Source of the DNA: DASPSR01 sp035516175
GTDB lineage: Bacteria; Nitrospirota; UBA9217
DNA: 64,000 nucleotides
Direction: 5' to 3'
Assembly (NCBI GenBank): GCA_035516175.1
Contig: DATJAO010000008.1
Location: 1 to 64,000 of the forward strand
In this document: positions 25,802 to 35,074 of the stretch, in pieces
Numbering within the stretch: the stretch's first letter is position 1
Layout of the letters: each line of letters begins with the position of its first letter
Translations under genes and position numbers: made by a program
The notes under the pieces: generated by a model
Databases searched by the model: none
The model's input: only the letters and a program-made list of their open reading frames with translations
What the model was told of the DNA's origin: nothing

Positions 25802-27112
25802 CTAGCCTCCAGCCATTGCCGTTATCTCGTTCACCGCAGAGTGCTGCGAAGATTCGCTGTCAGCCGTTGGTTCGAGTCCATCAACCCCTCGCAGCGCCAG
25901 ACCCACAAAGCCCCAAACAAATATCTGGTAACCCGGGTAGGCACCGGGGACCAGACCCAATGCATCAATCATCCACATGCCTACAAGCATGACCGCCATC
26001 GTGTTCAGCGGTGACGGCACACGTCCGCACTTGACCACAACGCGGATTGCCATGGCCCCCAGAAGCATCAGGTAGAGCATCAACCCAAAGATGCCGGTTC
26101 CGAGAAGAGCACGAATAAAATCATTGTGGGCTCCCGTATGAGAGGACCCATCGCCAACAAGTTGAAGAGCAATTGGCGCTTCAGCGAAGTTTTTCATCAA
26201 AAATTTCCATCCTCCAATCCGCCCCTGGAACATCCTGTCAGTTTTTTCCTTTCCCTGCATTGCATTGATTTCCTTGGAGTAGACTGTATCCAGGGTTGAA
26301 AACTGACTTTTCATGAGCAATGCCGCGGCTAGGATCAGTAATACTATCAAACCCAGTCGCATGAACTTTCGCTGGAATGCATTCCAGATAAGGAGCCATT
26401 CGGCAATGATAAGATAGCCTGCTTTGGAATAGATCCTGTAAACCGTAAACACCGAGACGGCCGTCAATACCAGCAGAAAGCTTCTCGATAGAAAACGAAT
26501 ACCCGACAGGAAGTAGAACCAATAAAGCGCCACCGCTGCTAACGTCTGGAAGCAGTAGAAGCGAAGAGTGTAGGCGTCGTGGTAGAAACCGATGTTCCTG
26601 ACCAGCCCCCCGATTGTAGCCTCGGAACGTATCACACCTCCAAGGATATTCTGGTAAACCGACATGCCCAGCGGCGTTAGGCCAGCAGCAATGTGGGCGA
26701 CCAACAAAGCGTGGAAATCTTTTTTCGTTTTGAAAAATTCCTGAAAAAGAAAAAACCCTATGAATCCGTTAAATGCCCGGAAGAAATAATCCGTCGCCAA
26801 TAATAAGTCATTGCCTACCGTCATTATCACGGCTACGCCGAAAAGCTGAAAATAAATATAAAAGACCCAGAGCGTTGACAAAGGGGCTCGATGGAAGCCA
26901 TGTTCCTGAGACATGATCATTTTGAAAAAAATCAGTGTAGGCAGCAGGACACCAAAGAGCTCCGGTGGCCTGATGCCGGCAATACCATATTTGTAATCGT
27001 AAAAGCAATCAATGACGGGCCTGATCAGGACTGCGACCAGAATCGCCTTCTTTGTATCCAGGAGCAAGGTAACGACAAAAACAAAAATTAAGAAATAGGG
27101 TAAGACTATCAT
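25802..27112 (-). CDS. O-antigen ligase/polymerase-like membrane protein
   Basis: The 436-residue protein has about 11 membrane helices and the O-antigen ligase (Wzy_C/PF04932-like) signature near residues 325-350: LVGDGSSHTGAHNDFIRALL followed by a GIFG.MLYLMLL helix. It probably polymerises repeat units in the periplasm (Wzy role), which the locus otherwise lacks, although a ligase role cannot be excluded. A large loop before the signature contains GRIGGWKFLMKNF, as in the family. It is 7 bases downstream of a glycosyltransferase gene. No distinct ribosome site is visible. Confidence 0.8.
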   Translation of the reverse strand: MIVLPYFLIFVFVVTLLLDTKKAILVAVLIRPVIDCFYDYKYGIAGIRPPELFGVLLPTLIFFKMIMSQEHGFHRAPLSTLWVFYIYFQLFGVAVIMTVGNDLLLATDYFFRAFNGFIGFFLFQEFFKTKKDFHALLVAHIAAGLTPLGMSVYQNILGGVIRSEATIGGLVRNIGFYHDAYTLRFYCFQTLAAVALYWFYFLSGIRFLSRSFLLVLTAVSVFTVYRIYSKAGYLIIAEWLLIWNAFQRKFMRLGLIVLLILAAALLMKSQFSTLDTVYSKEINAMQGKEKTDRMFQGRIGGWKFLMKNFAEAPIALQLVGDGSSHTGAHNDFIRALLGTGIFGLMLYLMLLGAMAIRVVVKCGRVPSPLNTMAVMLVGMWMIDALGLVPGAYPGYQIFVWGFVGLALRGVDGLEPTADSESSQHSAVNEITAMAGG

Positions 27113-27119
27113 CTGGAAT

Positions 27120-28247
27120 TTATCTTCTTTTTATGCATTTTTCTAATATACTGCAGAGGTTTTCCTCAAAATGCCCCAGCGTATATTGGGACAGATATCG
27201 TTCCCTGCCGGCTTTCCCCATTCGTTCTCGCAAACCCCGATCAGTTAGCAGCAATGCCAGTCGATCAGCCACTATCAGCGGATTCAGGCGGGGAACAAGA
27301 AAACCGGTCACACTATCCTGAATCATATCCGGGATTGCACCTTCATACGTGGCAAGCACCGGCAGACCATGGCCCATTGCTTCCAGAACTACGAGCGGAT
27401 AGGCATCGTTATAGGTCGGAAAGGCCATGATATCTGCCTCTGCAAAGGTTCGCCACTTGTCATCGCCGTATCGAGGACCACAGAATTCTGTCAGCTCCTG
27501 CAACTGATTCTCGTGCAAGATTTTGCCGAACTCAGTTTCCACCGCCTTTGACTCCCAGGCACCGGCAAAAGAAGCGCGAAACGGGACGCCCCGCTGCTTC
27601 AATAATTTAAGCGCCTCCAGCAGGATAAAAATCCCTTTGTTCACGAACAGATTGGAGAAGAAGAGGATGCGCGGCACCCCATCCCTGTGTACGGTGTCGG
27701 TTTCCCGTCCTTTTAACGGATCTACTATGCCGTTGGCCAGAAAATGGCACTGCTTGCGTTTCACCACCTGGGAAGCGTCCTCGTAGAGCGATGGTGAGAG
27801 CAGTACTACCTGGGCTCCTTGAAATGCCCATGTATAGAGAGCCTTTTTCAGCGGGCCTGTCATTGCCTGGGCAATCCCCTTTCCATGCAAGTGGTAAAGG
27901 CGACGGGCTCCACAAAGCTTCATGATCGCCACATAGAGCAGGTCCCGATAGAAAGCTCTGCCATTTGGAGTCAAAGTGAAATAAACGAGTTCCGGCCGGC
28001 GCACAAGGCAGTGCCGGGCAAGATCCCTCACTTGGGAAACGATCAGGAGAAGCTTAGCTGGCCGCAGTTTGCCAATATCTTCGATCGATGAGGCGCTCTT
28101 CAGTGGCAACACTTCGAGTTGGAAATGTTCCCTCAGCAAATGTGAATTCACTACCTGCTCACCCATGATTGTTACGCCATTCACAGGCGGGGGGAGATGG
28201 GCCATGCAAAGTATCAACGGTTTCCCGTAACTTGCAATTTTCGCCAT
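27120..28247 (-). CDS. Glycosyltransferase, GT4 type
   Basis: The 375-residue GT-B enzyme has an N-terminal Rossmann domain with AHLPPPVNGVTIMGEQ near residue 17 and a linker FFSNLFVNKGIFILLEAL (about 193). The C-terminal nucleotide-sugar site follows: the EX7E-type segment YPLVVLEAMGHGLPVLAT (about 282-300) and GAIPDMIQDSVTGFLVP. It is cytoplasmic and membrane-associated and probably adds one sugar of the repeat unit; donor and acceptor are unknown. It is spaced 6 bases from the upstream glycosyltransferase gene. Confidence 0.88.
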   Translation of the reverse strand: MAKIASYGKPLILCMAHLPPPVNGVTIMGEQVVNSHLLREHFQLEVLPLKSASSIEDIGKLRPAKLLLIVSQVRDLARHCLVRRPELVYFTLTPNGRAFYRDLLYVAIMKLCGARRLYHLHGKGIAQAMTGPLKKALYTWAFQGAQVVLLSPSLYEDASQVVKRKQCHFLANGIVDPLKGRETDTVHRDGVPRILFFSNLFVNKGIFILLEALKLLKQRGVPFRASFAGAWESKAVETEFGKILHENQLQELTEFCGPRYGDDKWRTFAEADIMAFPTYNDAYPLVVLEAMGHGLPVLATYEGAIPDMIQDSVTGFLVPRLNPLIVADRLALLLTDRGLRERMGKAGRERYLSQYTLGHFEENLCSILEKCIKRR

Positions 28248-28253
28248 GGTCGT

Positions 28254-29378
28254 TCAGCCCGCCTGCCTGCTCGAGGCGGTGCAAAATCCCCGTTCGGCAT
28301 GAATTGCCGCCAGGAAAGCGTTCATGCTCCGCTCCACGGAGAACTCCCGAGCAATTTCGAGGGAAGCGGCAGCCATGCGCAGCAATTCTGTGCGCGGAAG
28401 GGCGAGAATCCGCTCTAATGTCCGGAACAGTACAACTACGGAGTTGGACGGCACCACGCAGCCGTTACCACGGACTGCCTCCGGATAGTTCCCCACGCCA
28501 TCCGACACGACAAGAACGTTTCCGGTGAAAAGTCCCTCGACAACGGCCAGCGGATTGTTGTCGTGGAGCGACGGCAGAACGAAGAGGTGACTCTCCTGGA
28601 AATGACGGGCATAGGTTTCCTGTTCACAGAACCCCGTCATTTCGATACCGTATGCCTGATAAGCTGAAATATCGAGCGGTCCGGTTCCCATCACCCTGAG
28701 GAGACAGGTCTTGCGCAACTCCGGATGATTCTTCAGCAGTAGGGCGTACGCCTCCAGCAGCAGCAGAATCCCTTTTCGCTCGATGAGCGATCCGCTGAAC
28801 GTCAGGATGAGCCGCTCATTGGCAAACTTTTTCGACAGCTCTTCTGTCGTAAGTCGGAAACGCCCTTCTTCAATCGTATTGGGGGCATAGTGGAAGGATG
28901 CACGCGGCAGATAGTGCCTGATGTATTCCTCCGACAAGCATCCCGGTACGATGAAGCTTTGTGCTCTTCGATAGATTGCCTGGCGGAGCTGACCCTTGAG
29001 GAATGAGACCTTCCCCTCTGTAGCCGGGGTTGCCTCGCTCCAGATGGCATAGCGGATCGTACGTTTCAAGGCATACAGAAACGCGGCAATGCCGCCGCTG
29101 TCGGGGGCGCAGATGATCATGTCCGGTCTAATCCGCTCCAGGTCTTTCATGAGGGAAAACGGCAGTTCCAGATTCCGCTCGTAGCCAGCCCCGATACTGA
29201 TGCAGCGGGCCTCAACTTCGGCAAAATCGCGGTCGGCAAAGGCGCTCCATCGGCGACGCGCCTCTGGCTTGCCATAATATACTAGTGTAAGGTCTACCCC
29301 CGGATCCCGGGCAATGGCATTGAAGAGCGGCACTCGGTAGGGGGTGAGATATTTCTGAAGGATGACCACTTTCTTCAC
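28254..29378 (-). CDS. Glycosyltransferase, GT4 type
   Basis: The 374-residue GT-B enzyme begins KKVVILQKYLTPYRVPLFNAIA, typical of GT4 enzymes that start with a Y..P.F motif. ILTFSGSLIERKGILLLLEAYALL opens the C-terminal half (about 188-212). The nucleotide-sugar segment is degenerate: NPLAVVEGLFTGNVLVVSD (about 280-298), with Glu at the usual position but Gly-Leu-Phe in place of AlaMetAla. It starts at a GTG (29378) with GGGAG upstream. The acceptor is unknown. Confidence 0.85.
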   Translation of the reverse strand: MKKVVILQKYLTPYRVPLFNAIARDPGVDLTLVYYGKPEARRRWSAFADRDFAEVEARCISIGAGYERNLELPFSLMKDLERIRPDMIICAPDSGGIAAFLYALKRTIRYAIWSEATPATEGKVSFLKGQLRQAIYRRAQSFIVPGCLSEEYIRHYLPRASFHYAPNTIEEGRFRLTTEELSKKFANERLILTFSGSLIERKGILLLLEAYALLLKNHPELRKTCLLRVMGTGPLDISAYQAYGIEMTGFCEQETYARHFQESHLFVLPSLHDNNPLAVVEGLFTGNVLVVSDGVGNYPEAVRGNGCVVPSNSVVVLFRTLERILALPRTELLRMAAASLEIAREFSVERSMNAFLAAIHAERGFCTASSRQAG

Positions 29379-29393
29379 ACGATTCTCCCTGAT

Positions 29394-31196
29394 TCATTCC
29401 ATACGATCTGGCGGTCGGCTCGCCCGGCTAAAAGGACCGCCTGCCAACATCTCCACCTGTTCATCGCTTAACATGGAATAAAGGTAGATCCCCAGCCCTT
29501 TTCCCCACCGTTCTCGAACATATTCCACCGAGCTTCGCAGCTGATCTGCCGGCTTCGGCTGCGGCAAGCCGCTCTTCCAGTCATGATTGGAAATCAACAG
29601 CACCAGCTTATGGGGGTCGCGAAACTGAGCCATTGCCAAATGATGACGCTCCACGTCAGGCGGATCGGCATACTCCATATCGAACACAACGTCCACGAGT
29701 CCGGAATTGGCCCAGCGCGCCTCCTGGCGCCCTTCCTGGTTCGGGTACGATTGAGGATTGCCGTCTACACTGAGGATACAACCGGGACGCAGCTCTCTGA
29801 CGCGTTGACTTATTTCCCGCACAACCGCCTCTACCGCAGTGTCCTGCCATTCCTGAAGATGAGGTTCCAGAGTTCCGTCCGCATTGGGGTGGGCGACATC
29901 GTGAACCAGGTCACGGTCGTATCGTACCCGATAGTCGGTTACGCACGATGTACAACGGCAGGTCCCCATTGTTCTGATGTAATCGAGATTGATGCCGTCA
30001 ACCGGATAGCGTTTCGCCACATCAGTGATCAACCCGATGACGAAGCGTTGGAAGGCCGACCGGTGCAGATCAAAGGCATCGGCCGGCGTCGCCGCACTGA
30101 AAAACTCGCCATGTTCGCGGCTGAACTCCTTCTCCCTGAGGGTCACCGTCAACCAGGGGTGGACTTGGATGCCGTTTTCGTGGGCGATGCTGATCAGCCG
30201 CGCCAGGGGATCCCTGCCGGCAAACTGCTGGTTCCGAGCCGCTGCTATAAGGCTTGTCGGGTAGCGGGCGCCATTGCCATGCCAGACGCAGGGGATGTAG
30301 ACATTAAAGCCGGCCTTCTTGATTCTCTGGATGATCTCCCGGGCCCCTTTCTCGGTCTGCCAGCCGATTCCCTCGTCGAAGATGGCCCGCCACTCCGATA
30401 ACGAGCCATCCTTGTGCACCGGTAATTCGCGCCGGACCGGTTTTTGGTGCTCATAGAGAGCACGAATTTCTTGATCGGTAAGGGTTCGTCGGACGAACGC
30501 CAGTTCAGCGAAATCAACATCGGCCCAGCGCCCGTTTGCGAGCGGAGTTCCCTGGTCTGAGCCGAGATAGAGCTCCTTTCCAGGTCGATATCCCCCGGTA
30601 TAGCGCGTATCCTGCGCCGCTAGTATCCCATTCACATAGAGTCGAATATATCCGGGGGTTCCGCTCTTCCAGACAGCGGTTAAATGAGTCCACTCCCCTT
30701 TTTCATACCGGATCTTCCTGGCCATGTTGGAGTAATCCTGATTATTGCCGATTAGATAGGTAAGCCCGGCCCCGTTCGGCTCCCACCAGCCTCGGGAAAA
30801 GGTAAAATAGCCCATTTTACCGTCCTGCCAAGGGAAAGAAAGAAAAGTGTGTGATGCCTTGTCGCTCTCATCCCAGTGTGGACGGACCCAGAACGATACA
30901 CACCCTGCTGCAGGGTCGATGAACCGAGCGGTATCGAGCGTCAGGAATTCTCCCTTGTTCAACCGGAGGACCGTCCCAAAAAAGCCGTCGGCAACTATGC
31001 TGCCGGGCTGTTTACGGATGGTTCCGACTATATTTTCGGGCAACTCCCCTTTCGGCAAGACCTGCATTGCGCCAGTGCCGGCGGGCAAGTCCCACGCGCC
31101 AGCCCACGCAGGGCCGCAGAAGGCTAGCAAAATCACGAGCAGTGGCAGCAAGCCGCCATATCCCAGCGCATAACTCACTGAACGAGAGACTCTCAT
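29394..31196 (-). CDS. Secreted LamG plus GHL10-type glycoside-hydrolase-like protein
   Basis: The 600-residue protein has a signal peptide of about 32 residues (FCGPAWA-GAW). A LamG/concanavalin-like domain (about 45-245) contains FWVRPHWDESDKASHTFLSF, RLYVNGILAAQDTRYTGG and DVDFAELAFVRRTLTDQEI. A (beta/alpha)8 barrel of the glycosyl-hydrolase-like 10 family (about 255-580) contains VYIPCVWHGNGARYPTS, VHPWLTVTLRE, VDGINLDYIRT and VFDMEYAD. The DG.N.DYIR segment carries the likely catalytic acidic residue. A lectin-like domain plus barrel suggests it binds and trims extracellular polysaccharide. It sits among glycosyltransferase genes, so its target may be the polymer made here. Confidence 0.82.
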   Translation of the reverse strand: MRVSRSVSYALGYGGLLPLLVILLAFCGPAWAGAWDLPAGTGAMQVLPKGELPENIVGTIRKQPGSIVADGFFGTVLRLNKGEFLTLDTARFIDPAAGCVSFWVRPHWDESDKASHTFLSFPWQDGKMGYFTFSRGWWEPNGAGLTYLIGNNQDYSNMARKIRYEKGEWTHLTAVWKSGTPGYIRLYVNGILAAQDTRYTGGYRPGKELYLGSDQGTPLANGRWADVDFAELAFVRRTLTDQEIRALYEHQKPVRRELPVHKDGSLSEWRAIFDEGIGWQTEKGAREIIQRIKKAGFNVYIPCVWHGNGARYPTSLIAAARNQQFAGRDPLARLISIAHENGIQVHPWLTVTLREKEFSREHGEFFSAATPADAFDLHRSAFQRFVIGLITDVAKRYPVDGINLDYIRTMGTCRCTSCVTDYRVRYDRDLVHDVAHPNADGTLEPHLQEWQDTAVEAVVREISQRVRELRPGCILSVDGNPQSYPNQEGRQEARWANSGLVDVVFDMEYADPPDVERHHLAMAQFRDPHKLVLLISNHDWKSGLPQPKPADQLRSSVEYVRERWGKGLGIYLYSMLSDEQVEMLAGGPFSRASRPPDRME

Positions 31197-31202
31197 GTTG
31201 AT

Positions 31203-32375
31203 CTAGGTCTCCTGCTCGGTACGGTTGAGTGCACTGCGACTAAGCACCATCTTCAATTCCCTGGCCAACATCCTCCAGTCCAGAGCCTGTTCCGCCGACT
31301 TTCGGGCATTATCTCCCAGTCGGTGGCACAATGCCCGGTCGTCATAGAGTCTTACGATCTGCTTCTCCATTTCTTCCCACGACTCCGCCACCAGTCCGCA
31401 GTCCCAGGCAGTCAGGAACTTACGCGTATGCCCCAGATTCGTCGACAGAATCGGAATTCCGGCAGCCGCATACGTGGCGAGTTTGCTTATTGAGACCCTA
31501 CTCCACCAATCACTGACGGGATAGGGGATGATCCCTGCATCCGCGCGGTTAGACAATATCTCCATATATTCCCGATAAGTGAGCCCGGTGAGCACTTTCA
31601 GCCAGGACCGGTTCGGCAGGTCCAGTGTCCCGTCCAGCCGTCCACAGCAGAGCAGCTCGACAGGGCGGATCGCATTTACCTTTTCGATACAGGAAAATAG
31701 TTCCCGAGCTCCTCTGTCGACCGAAAGGACGCCCCCGTAACAGATTGCGAAACCTGCGTGGTGCGGCCTCCGCGCAACAGGTCGGACCTCGGCGACGTTC
31801 AACCCCATCGGAATGACGTGGAATGCCTGAATATCGAGTTGATGTTGCGTTTGCAGGTACTCTCCCATTTCAGGGGCATTCGTGATGACATGTTCCGCCG
31901 AGCGGAGCAACGCCTTTTCCTGGATGCGCCGCAAAAACAGCATGACCCTCTTTTTCACTCCGCTGCCTACGAACATATCGATCATCATAAGGGGTGGGTC
32001 GATGAAATCAACGACGACTCGCACCATCCCGGTCGCTTTCATTGCTCGTAGCAGCAAAACTGTAACTGCCGAAGTAACGAAGGCACTGGTCCTCAACAAG
32101 GGATAGGCAATGACCAACGTCGTCTGCCGCTTCCCGAAACAGGCCCGCATTAGCTCACTCATCAAGAAACAAACGATCGTACTGCTGCTCGTTATTAGTT
32201 CGTCTCCTTTTTTTTCGCGTAGGCAGGAGTCAGCCAGAGAATACCAGGCCGTCCGAAACGATGCGTCTCCATCCTGGAACAGCTTCCCGTACAGACCTTT
32301 ATATCTCTCGCACCACGGCCCCAGACCCGATGTTTCATTCGGGTAAAATTCGGTTATGAAGGTGAGCCGTTTCAT
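31203..32375 (-). CDS. Glycosyltransferase, GT4 type
   Basis: The 390-residue GT-B enzyme opens with LTFITEFYPNETSGLGPWCERY. The C-terminal half has GFAICYGGVLSVDRGAREL (about 206-224), IPYPVSDWWSRVSISKLATYAAAGIPILSTNLG (about 280-312) and a final helical tail. The usual E-x7-E is replaced by a SISKLATYAAAG pattern, seen in some sugar transferases acting on undecaprenyl-linked oligosaccharides. The start overlaps the end of the upstream tandem glycosyltransferase gene by 41 bases. A GGGAGG lies rather far (about 14 bases) upstream. Confidence 0.8.
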   Translation of the reverse strand: MKRLTFITEFYPNETSGLGPWCERYKGLYGKLFQDGDASFRTAWYSLADSCLREKKGDELITSSSTIVCFLMSELMRACFGKRQTTLVIAYPLLRTSAFVTSAVTVLLLRAMKATGMVRVVVDFIDPPLMMIDMFVGSGVKKRVMLFLRRIQEKALLRSAEHVITNAPEMGEYLQTQHQLDIQAFHVIPMGLNVAEVRPVARRPHHAGFAICYGGVLSVDRGARELFSCIEKVNAIRPVELLCCGRLDGTLDLPNRSWLKVLTGLTYREYMEILSNRADAGIIPYPVSDWWSRVSISKLATYAAAGIPILSTNLGHTRKFLTAWDCGLVAESWEEMEKQIVRLYDDRALCHRLGDNARKSAEQALDWRMLARELKMVLSRSALNRTEQET

Positions 32376-34722
32376 GGGGATTTTTCATTCCTCCCTGTTT
32401 AGTTACGAGTCTGTGCAACGAGTTGATGATCATGTCGTTCTTTACCCGGCAATCGAAGCGCTCGTCATACCGCGCTGCATTCAGGGCAAGAGTAGTGCGC
32501 AGTTGCTTATCCCGATACAGTAGGAGGATTTTCTCCGCCAGGTCGCGGGCATCACCCGCGCGAAACAGCAGGCCGCTGACACCGTGCTCGATGATGCGCC
32601 TGATACCCGCGATATTTGAGGCAACCACCGGTCGCCCCAGTGAAAAGTACTCCAGAACCTTTATCGGATAGGTCTGGGCCAGGTCAGGCACGTCTTTAAA
32701 CGGCACTACGCAGACCGTAGTGCCCCTTATGATCTCAAAAAGTTTATCATGCTCGACATAATCGATGAACCTGACCCGTGTTAAGCCCTGCAATTTTGTG
32801 ACCTGTACCCTAACATGTGGCGGAATTTGGCCGATAATAGTCAGCACAAGGCCGGGAATCACGTCTTTCAGAAGGGTGAATGCATCAGCCAGCGTATCCA
32901 GCCCCATTTGCAGCGTATAACTGCTCCGCATGCACAGTATTGAAAAATCATTGTGGGGATAATTATCGACGGCCAGTTGAAGAGAGTTGTTCTCCTGAGA
33001 GATTGCATTGAAACAGAGAAGCATCTTCTCGTCCGGAATACCGAAATAGTGAAGTTCAAAATCAGGAATAATTGAGACAATGAACCCGTCTGCTGAACGG
33101 TAAGCGTATTTCATGACGCTGCGGATCAGTCGCAAATGCAAAAAGTGCATTATCCCTCGGCCTCGCTCAACACGTATCGGGATATCCCACACATCCACAA
33201 CCCAACGGCACCGGGTCAGCAGCCTGGCAAAAAGCCCGCATACCCCCAGGAAGGAAGGCCCGCTAATCACAATATCAACGCGGCCATTCTTTCTTTTCCT
33301 TAAAAAAAACAAAACGGCATGGACTATGTACGACGTGTTTCCAGGCCGCGGGGAATTTAGCACAGCGGTCCCTGTCGGGACTGCGCTGGAATAGTCAGCT
33401 CCATATGGAGCCAGTATGGTAAGGTTTGTCTTACGGCTCAGGAAGTAGGCGCGCTGATAATAGTTCATGTTCGCATCGCCGGGTTTCGGTCGTGCGGGAC
33501 AGACAAATACTACGTTCAGCCCGTTTTGCGACGTTCCCTCCCCGGAGACGTCGCCGGATGAGCATATATTTTCGCATATTTTGATCAACCTATCCACGAT
33601 ACACTGGTTTTTTAATTTACCATCGAATTTCTCGTTGTATACTTTAGCGTTCGTAGAAATATACTTTCTTAACTTTTCGTTATGTATCAATGTTTCGATT
33701 TTTTCTGCAAGCTCAATATGATTTCCTGGCGTGAACAATAACCCGTTGTAGCCATCATCAATCATTTCAGATATTCCTTTGATACGAGCAGCTACCAGGA
33801 TTTTCCCCTGGGTAAGATATTCCATTACCTTCGCTGGATATGTCTGAGCTAAATCCTCAACATCTCTCCAAGGAATAACGCAACAATCGACTTCATTAAT
33901 CAACTTCATGAGTTCGGGATGTTTCATAAATCCGGTGAAAGTAACACGCGTCGATGCCCTTAATGTAGTTATCGATTTTTCGACGTCCTCATCTATAGTT
34001 CCTACTATCCATAATCTTATATTGGGAATTTTTTTTTCCAGAATGCTGAAGGCATCGCCAAGTACATCAAGACCCATATTTCTGTTATGATTGCTCCTCA
34101 TACACAACAACCGGAATGGCAAATTCTCATTTTTGGGCTGATAATCAGGAGGATTTTCAGGCACACATATTGTAGTTTGCCACTGCAGTATCTTTTCTTG
34201 TGGGACTCGAAAATATCTGAACCCCATATCCGGCCTGATGCCCACAATAAAGAGATCGGCCGAACGATAAAGATGGCGGAAAAGCGCCTTGGTCAGCTGG
34301 TTTTTCAGCAGCTTGAAGGGCTTGGTGCCGAGATAGCGTAAAGGGATGTCCCAGACGTCAACCACCCAAGGCAGCGCAAATGCCACCTTGGCCACGAAAC
34401 CGACTAGGCCGATTACAGACGGCTCGGTAATTACCACCACAGCTGGCCGCCGATTTTTTTTCATGCTCAACCAGCGGATAGCTTCAATTATCACCCCCAT
34501 TTTGCCGGGGAAACAGCTATTGACCACGACTGTTCCGATATCGGCATGCTCAGAGAAATCTGCCCCTTTTGGACAAATAACGATCAGCTCCGTAATCCGG
34601 CTCAGAAAATGAACCCGCATAATGTGTTCGAAATTTTTCCCTTCACGTCCTAGGGAGCTTGTGATGAATATGACTCTGGGTGGATTTTTCATATTCCGTT
34701 CTACGTTTCTTTTTACGGCCAT
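32335..34722 (-). CDS. Tandem double GT4 glycosyltransferase
   Basis: The 795-residue protein is built of two complete GT-B copies. Copy 1 (about 14-385) shows VIFITSSLGREG, WVVDVWDIPLRYL, CMRSNHNRNMGLDVLGDAFSIL, VTFTGFMKHPELM and DLAQTYPAKVMEYLTQGK. Copy 2 (about 400-775) shows VVFVCPARPKPGD, WVVDVWDIPIR, CMRSSYTLQMGLDTLADAF, VRFIDYVEHDKLF and DLAQTYPIKVLEYFSLGR. The halves are clearly paralogous, so the gene arose by duplication and fusion, and may add two sugars in succession. An ATG at 34692 is an alternative start; neither has a strong ribosome site. Confidence 0.85.
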   Translation of the reverse strand: MAVKRNVERNMKNPPRVIFITSSLGREGKNFEHIMRVHFLSRITELIVICPKGADFSEHADIGTVVVNSCFPGKMGVIIEAIRWLSMKKNRRPAVVVITEPSVIGLVGFVAKVAFALPWVVDVWDIPLRYLGTKPFKLLKNQLTKALFRHLYRSADLFIVGIRPDMGFRYFRVPQEKILQWQTTICVPENPPDYQPKNENLPFRLLCMRSNHNRNMGLDVLGDAFSILEKKIPNIRLWIVGTIDEDVEKSITTLRASTRVTFTGFMKHPELMKLINEVDCCVIPWRDVEDLAQTYPAKVMEYLTQGKILVAARIKGISEMIDDGYNGLLFTPGNHIELAEKIETLIHNEKLRKYISTNAKVYNEKFDGKLKNQCIVDRLIKICENICSSGDVSGEGTSQNGLNVVFVCPARPKPGDANMNYYQRAYFLSRKTNLTILAPYGADYSSAVPTGTAVLNSPRPGNTSYIVHAVLFFLRKRKNGRVDIVISGPSFLGVCGLFARLLTRCRWVVDVWDIPIRVERGRGIMHFLHLRLIRSVMKYAYRSADGFIVSIIPDFELHYFGIPDEKMLLCFNAISQENNSLQLAVDNYPHNDFSILCMRSSYTLQMGLDTLADAFTLLKDVIPGLVLTIIGQIPPHVRVQVTKLQGLTRVRFIDYVEHDKLFEIIRGTTVCVVPFKDVPDLAQTYPIKVLEYFSLGRPVVASNIAGIRRIIEHGVSGLLFRAGDARDLAEKILLLYRDKQLRTTLALNAARYDERFDCRVKNDMIINSLHRLVTKQGGMKNPHETAHLHNRILPE

Positions 34723-35074
34723 TTATAAATTATATTTTCCTGATCGCTGCATTTTTCGCCTATTTTGAGCGCACCCCTGCCGTGAGGATTGGTTTATGAT
34801 CGGCGGTCCGTTTTCTTCCATCGCGTCGTATGAATTCTGCCGATCAGCAGACTGGCCATATGCGGATGTTATACGCAAGCGCGCTCCGGCAAATCTTCGC
34901 ATCGAAAATGCGCCTTCTTTTTCGATAAGTTGAGAGAGAAAATATAGACTCTAACCAGTAATTTGAACTGTTCATTATGGCCATTTACTAAAGGTAGCAA
35001 TTTAAAGTGCTTTCTCTTCCAGAGCATTGCCTGTGAGTCTTCAATTTTCAGCAACTCATTCTCCTTGTAGACGT
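34723..35074. other. 352-base spacer, AT-rich and probably non-coding
   Basis: One minus-strand frame (34869-35054) starts at a TTG with GGAG 6 bases upstream and would give 61 mostly basic residues without a known family. I regard it as a weak candidate. Otherwise I see nothing here apart from its low GC content, in line with the acyltransferase gene that follows upstream in the transcript. Confidence 0.35.
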
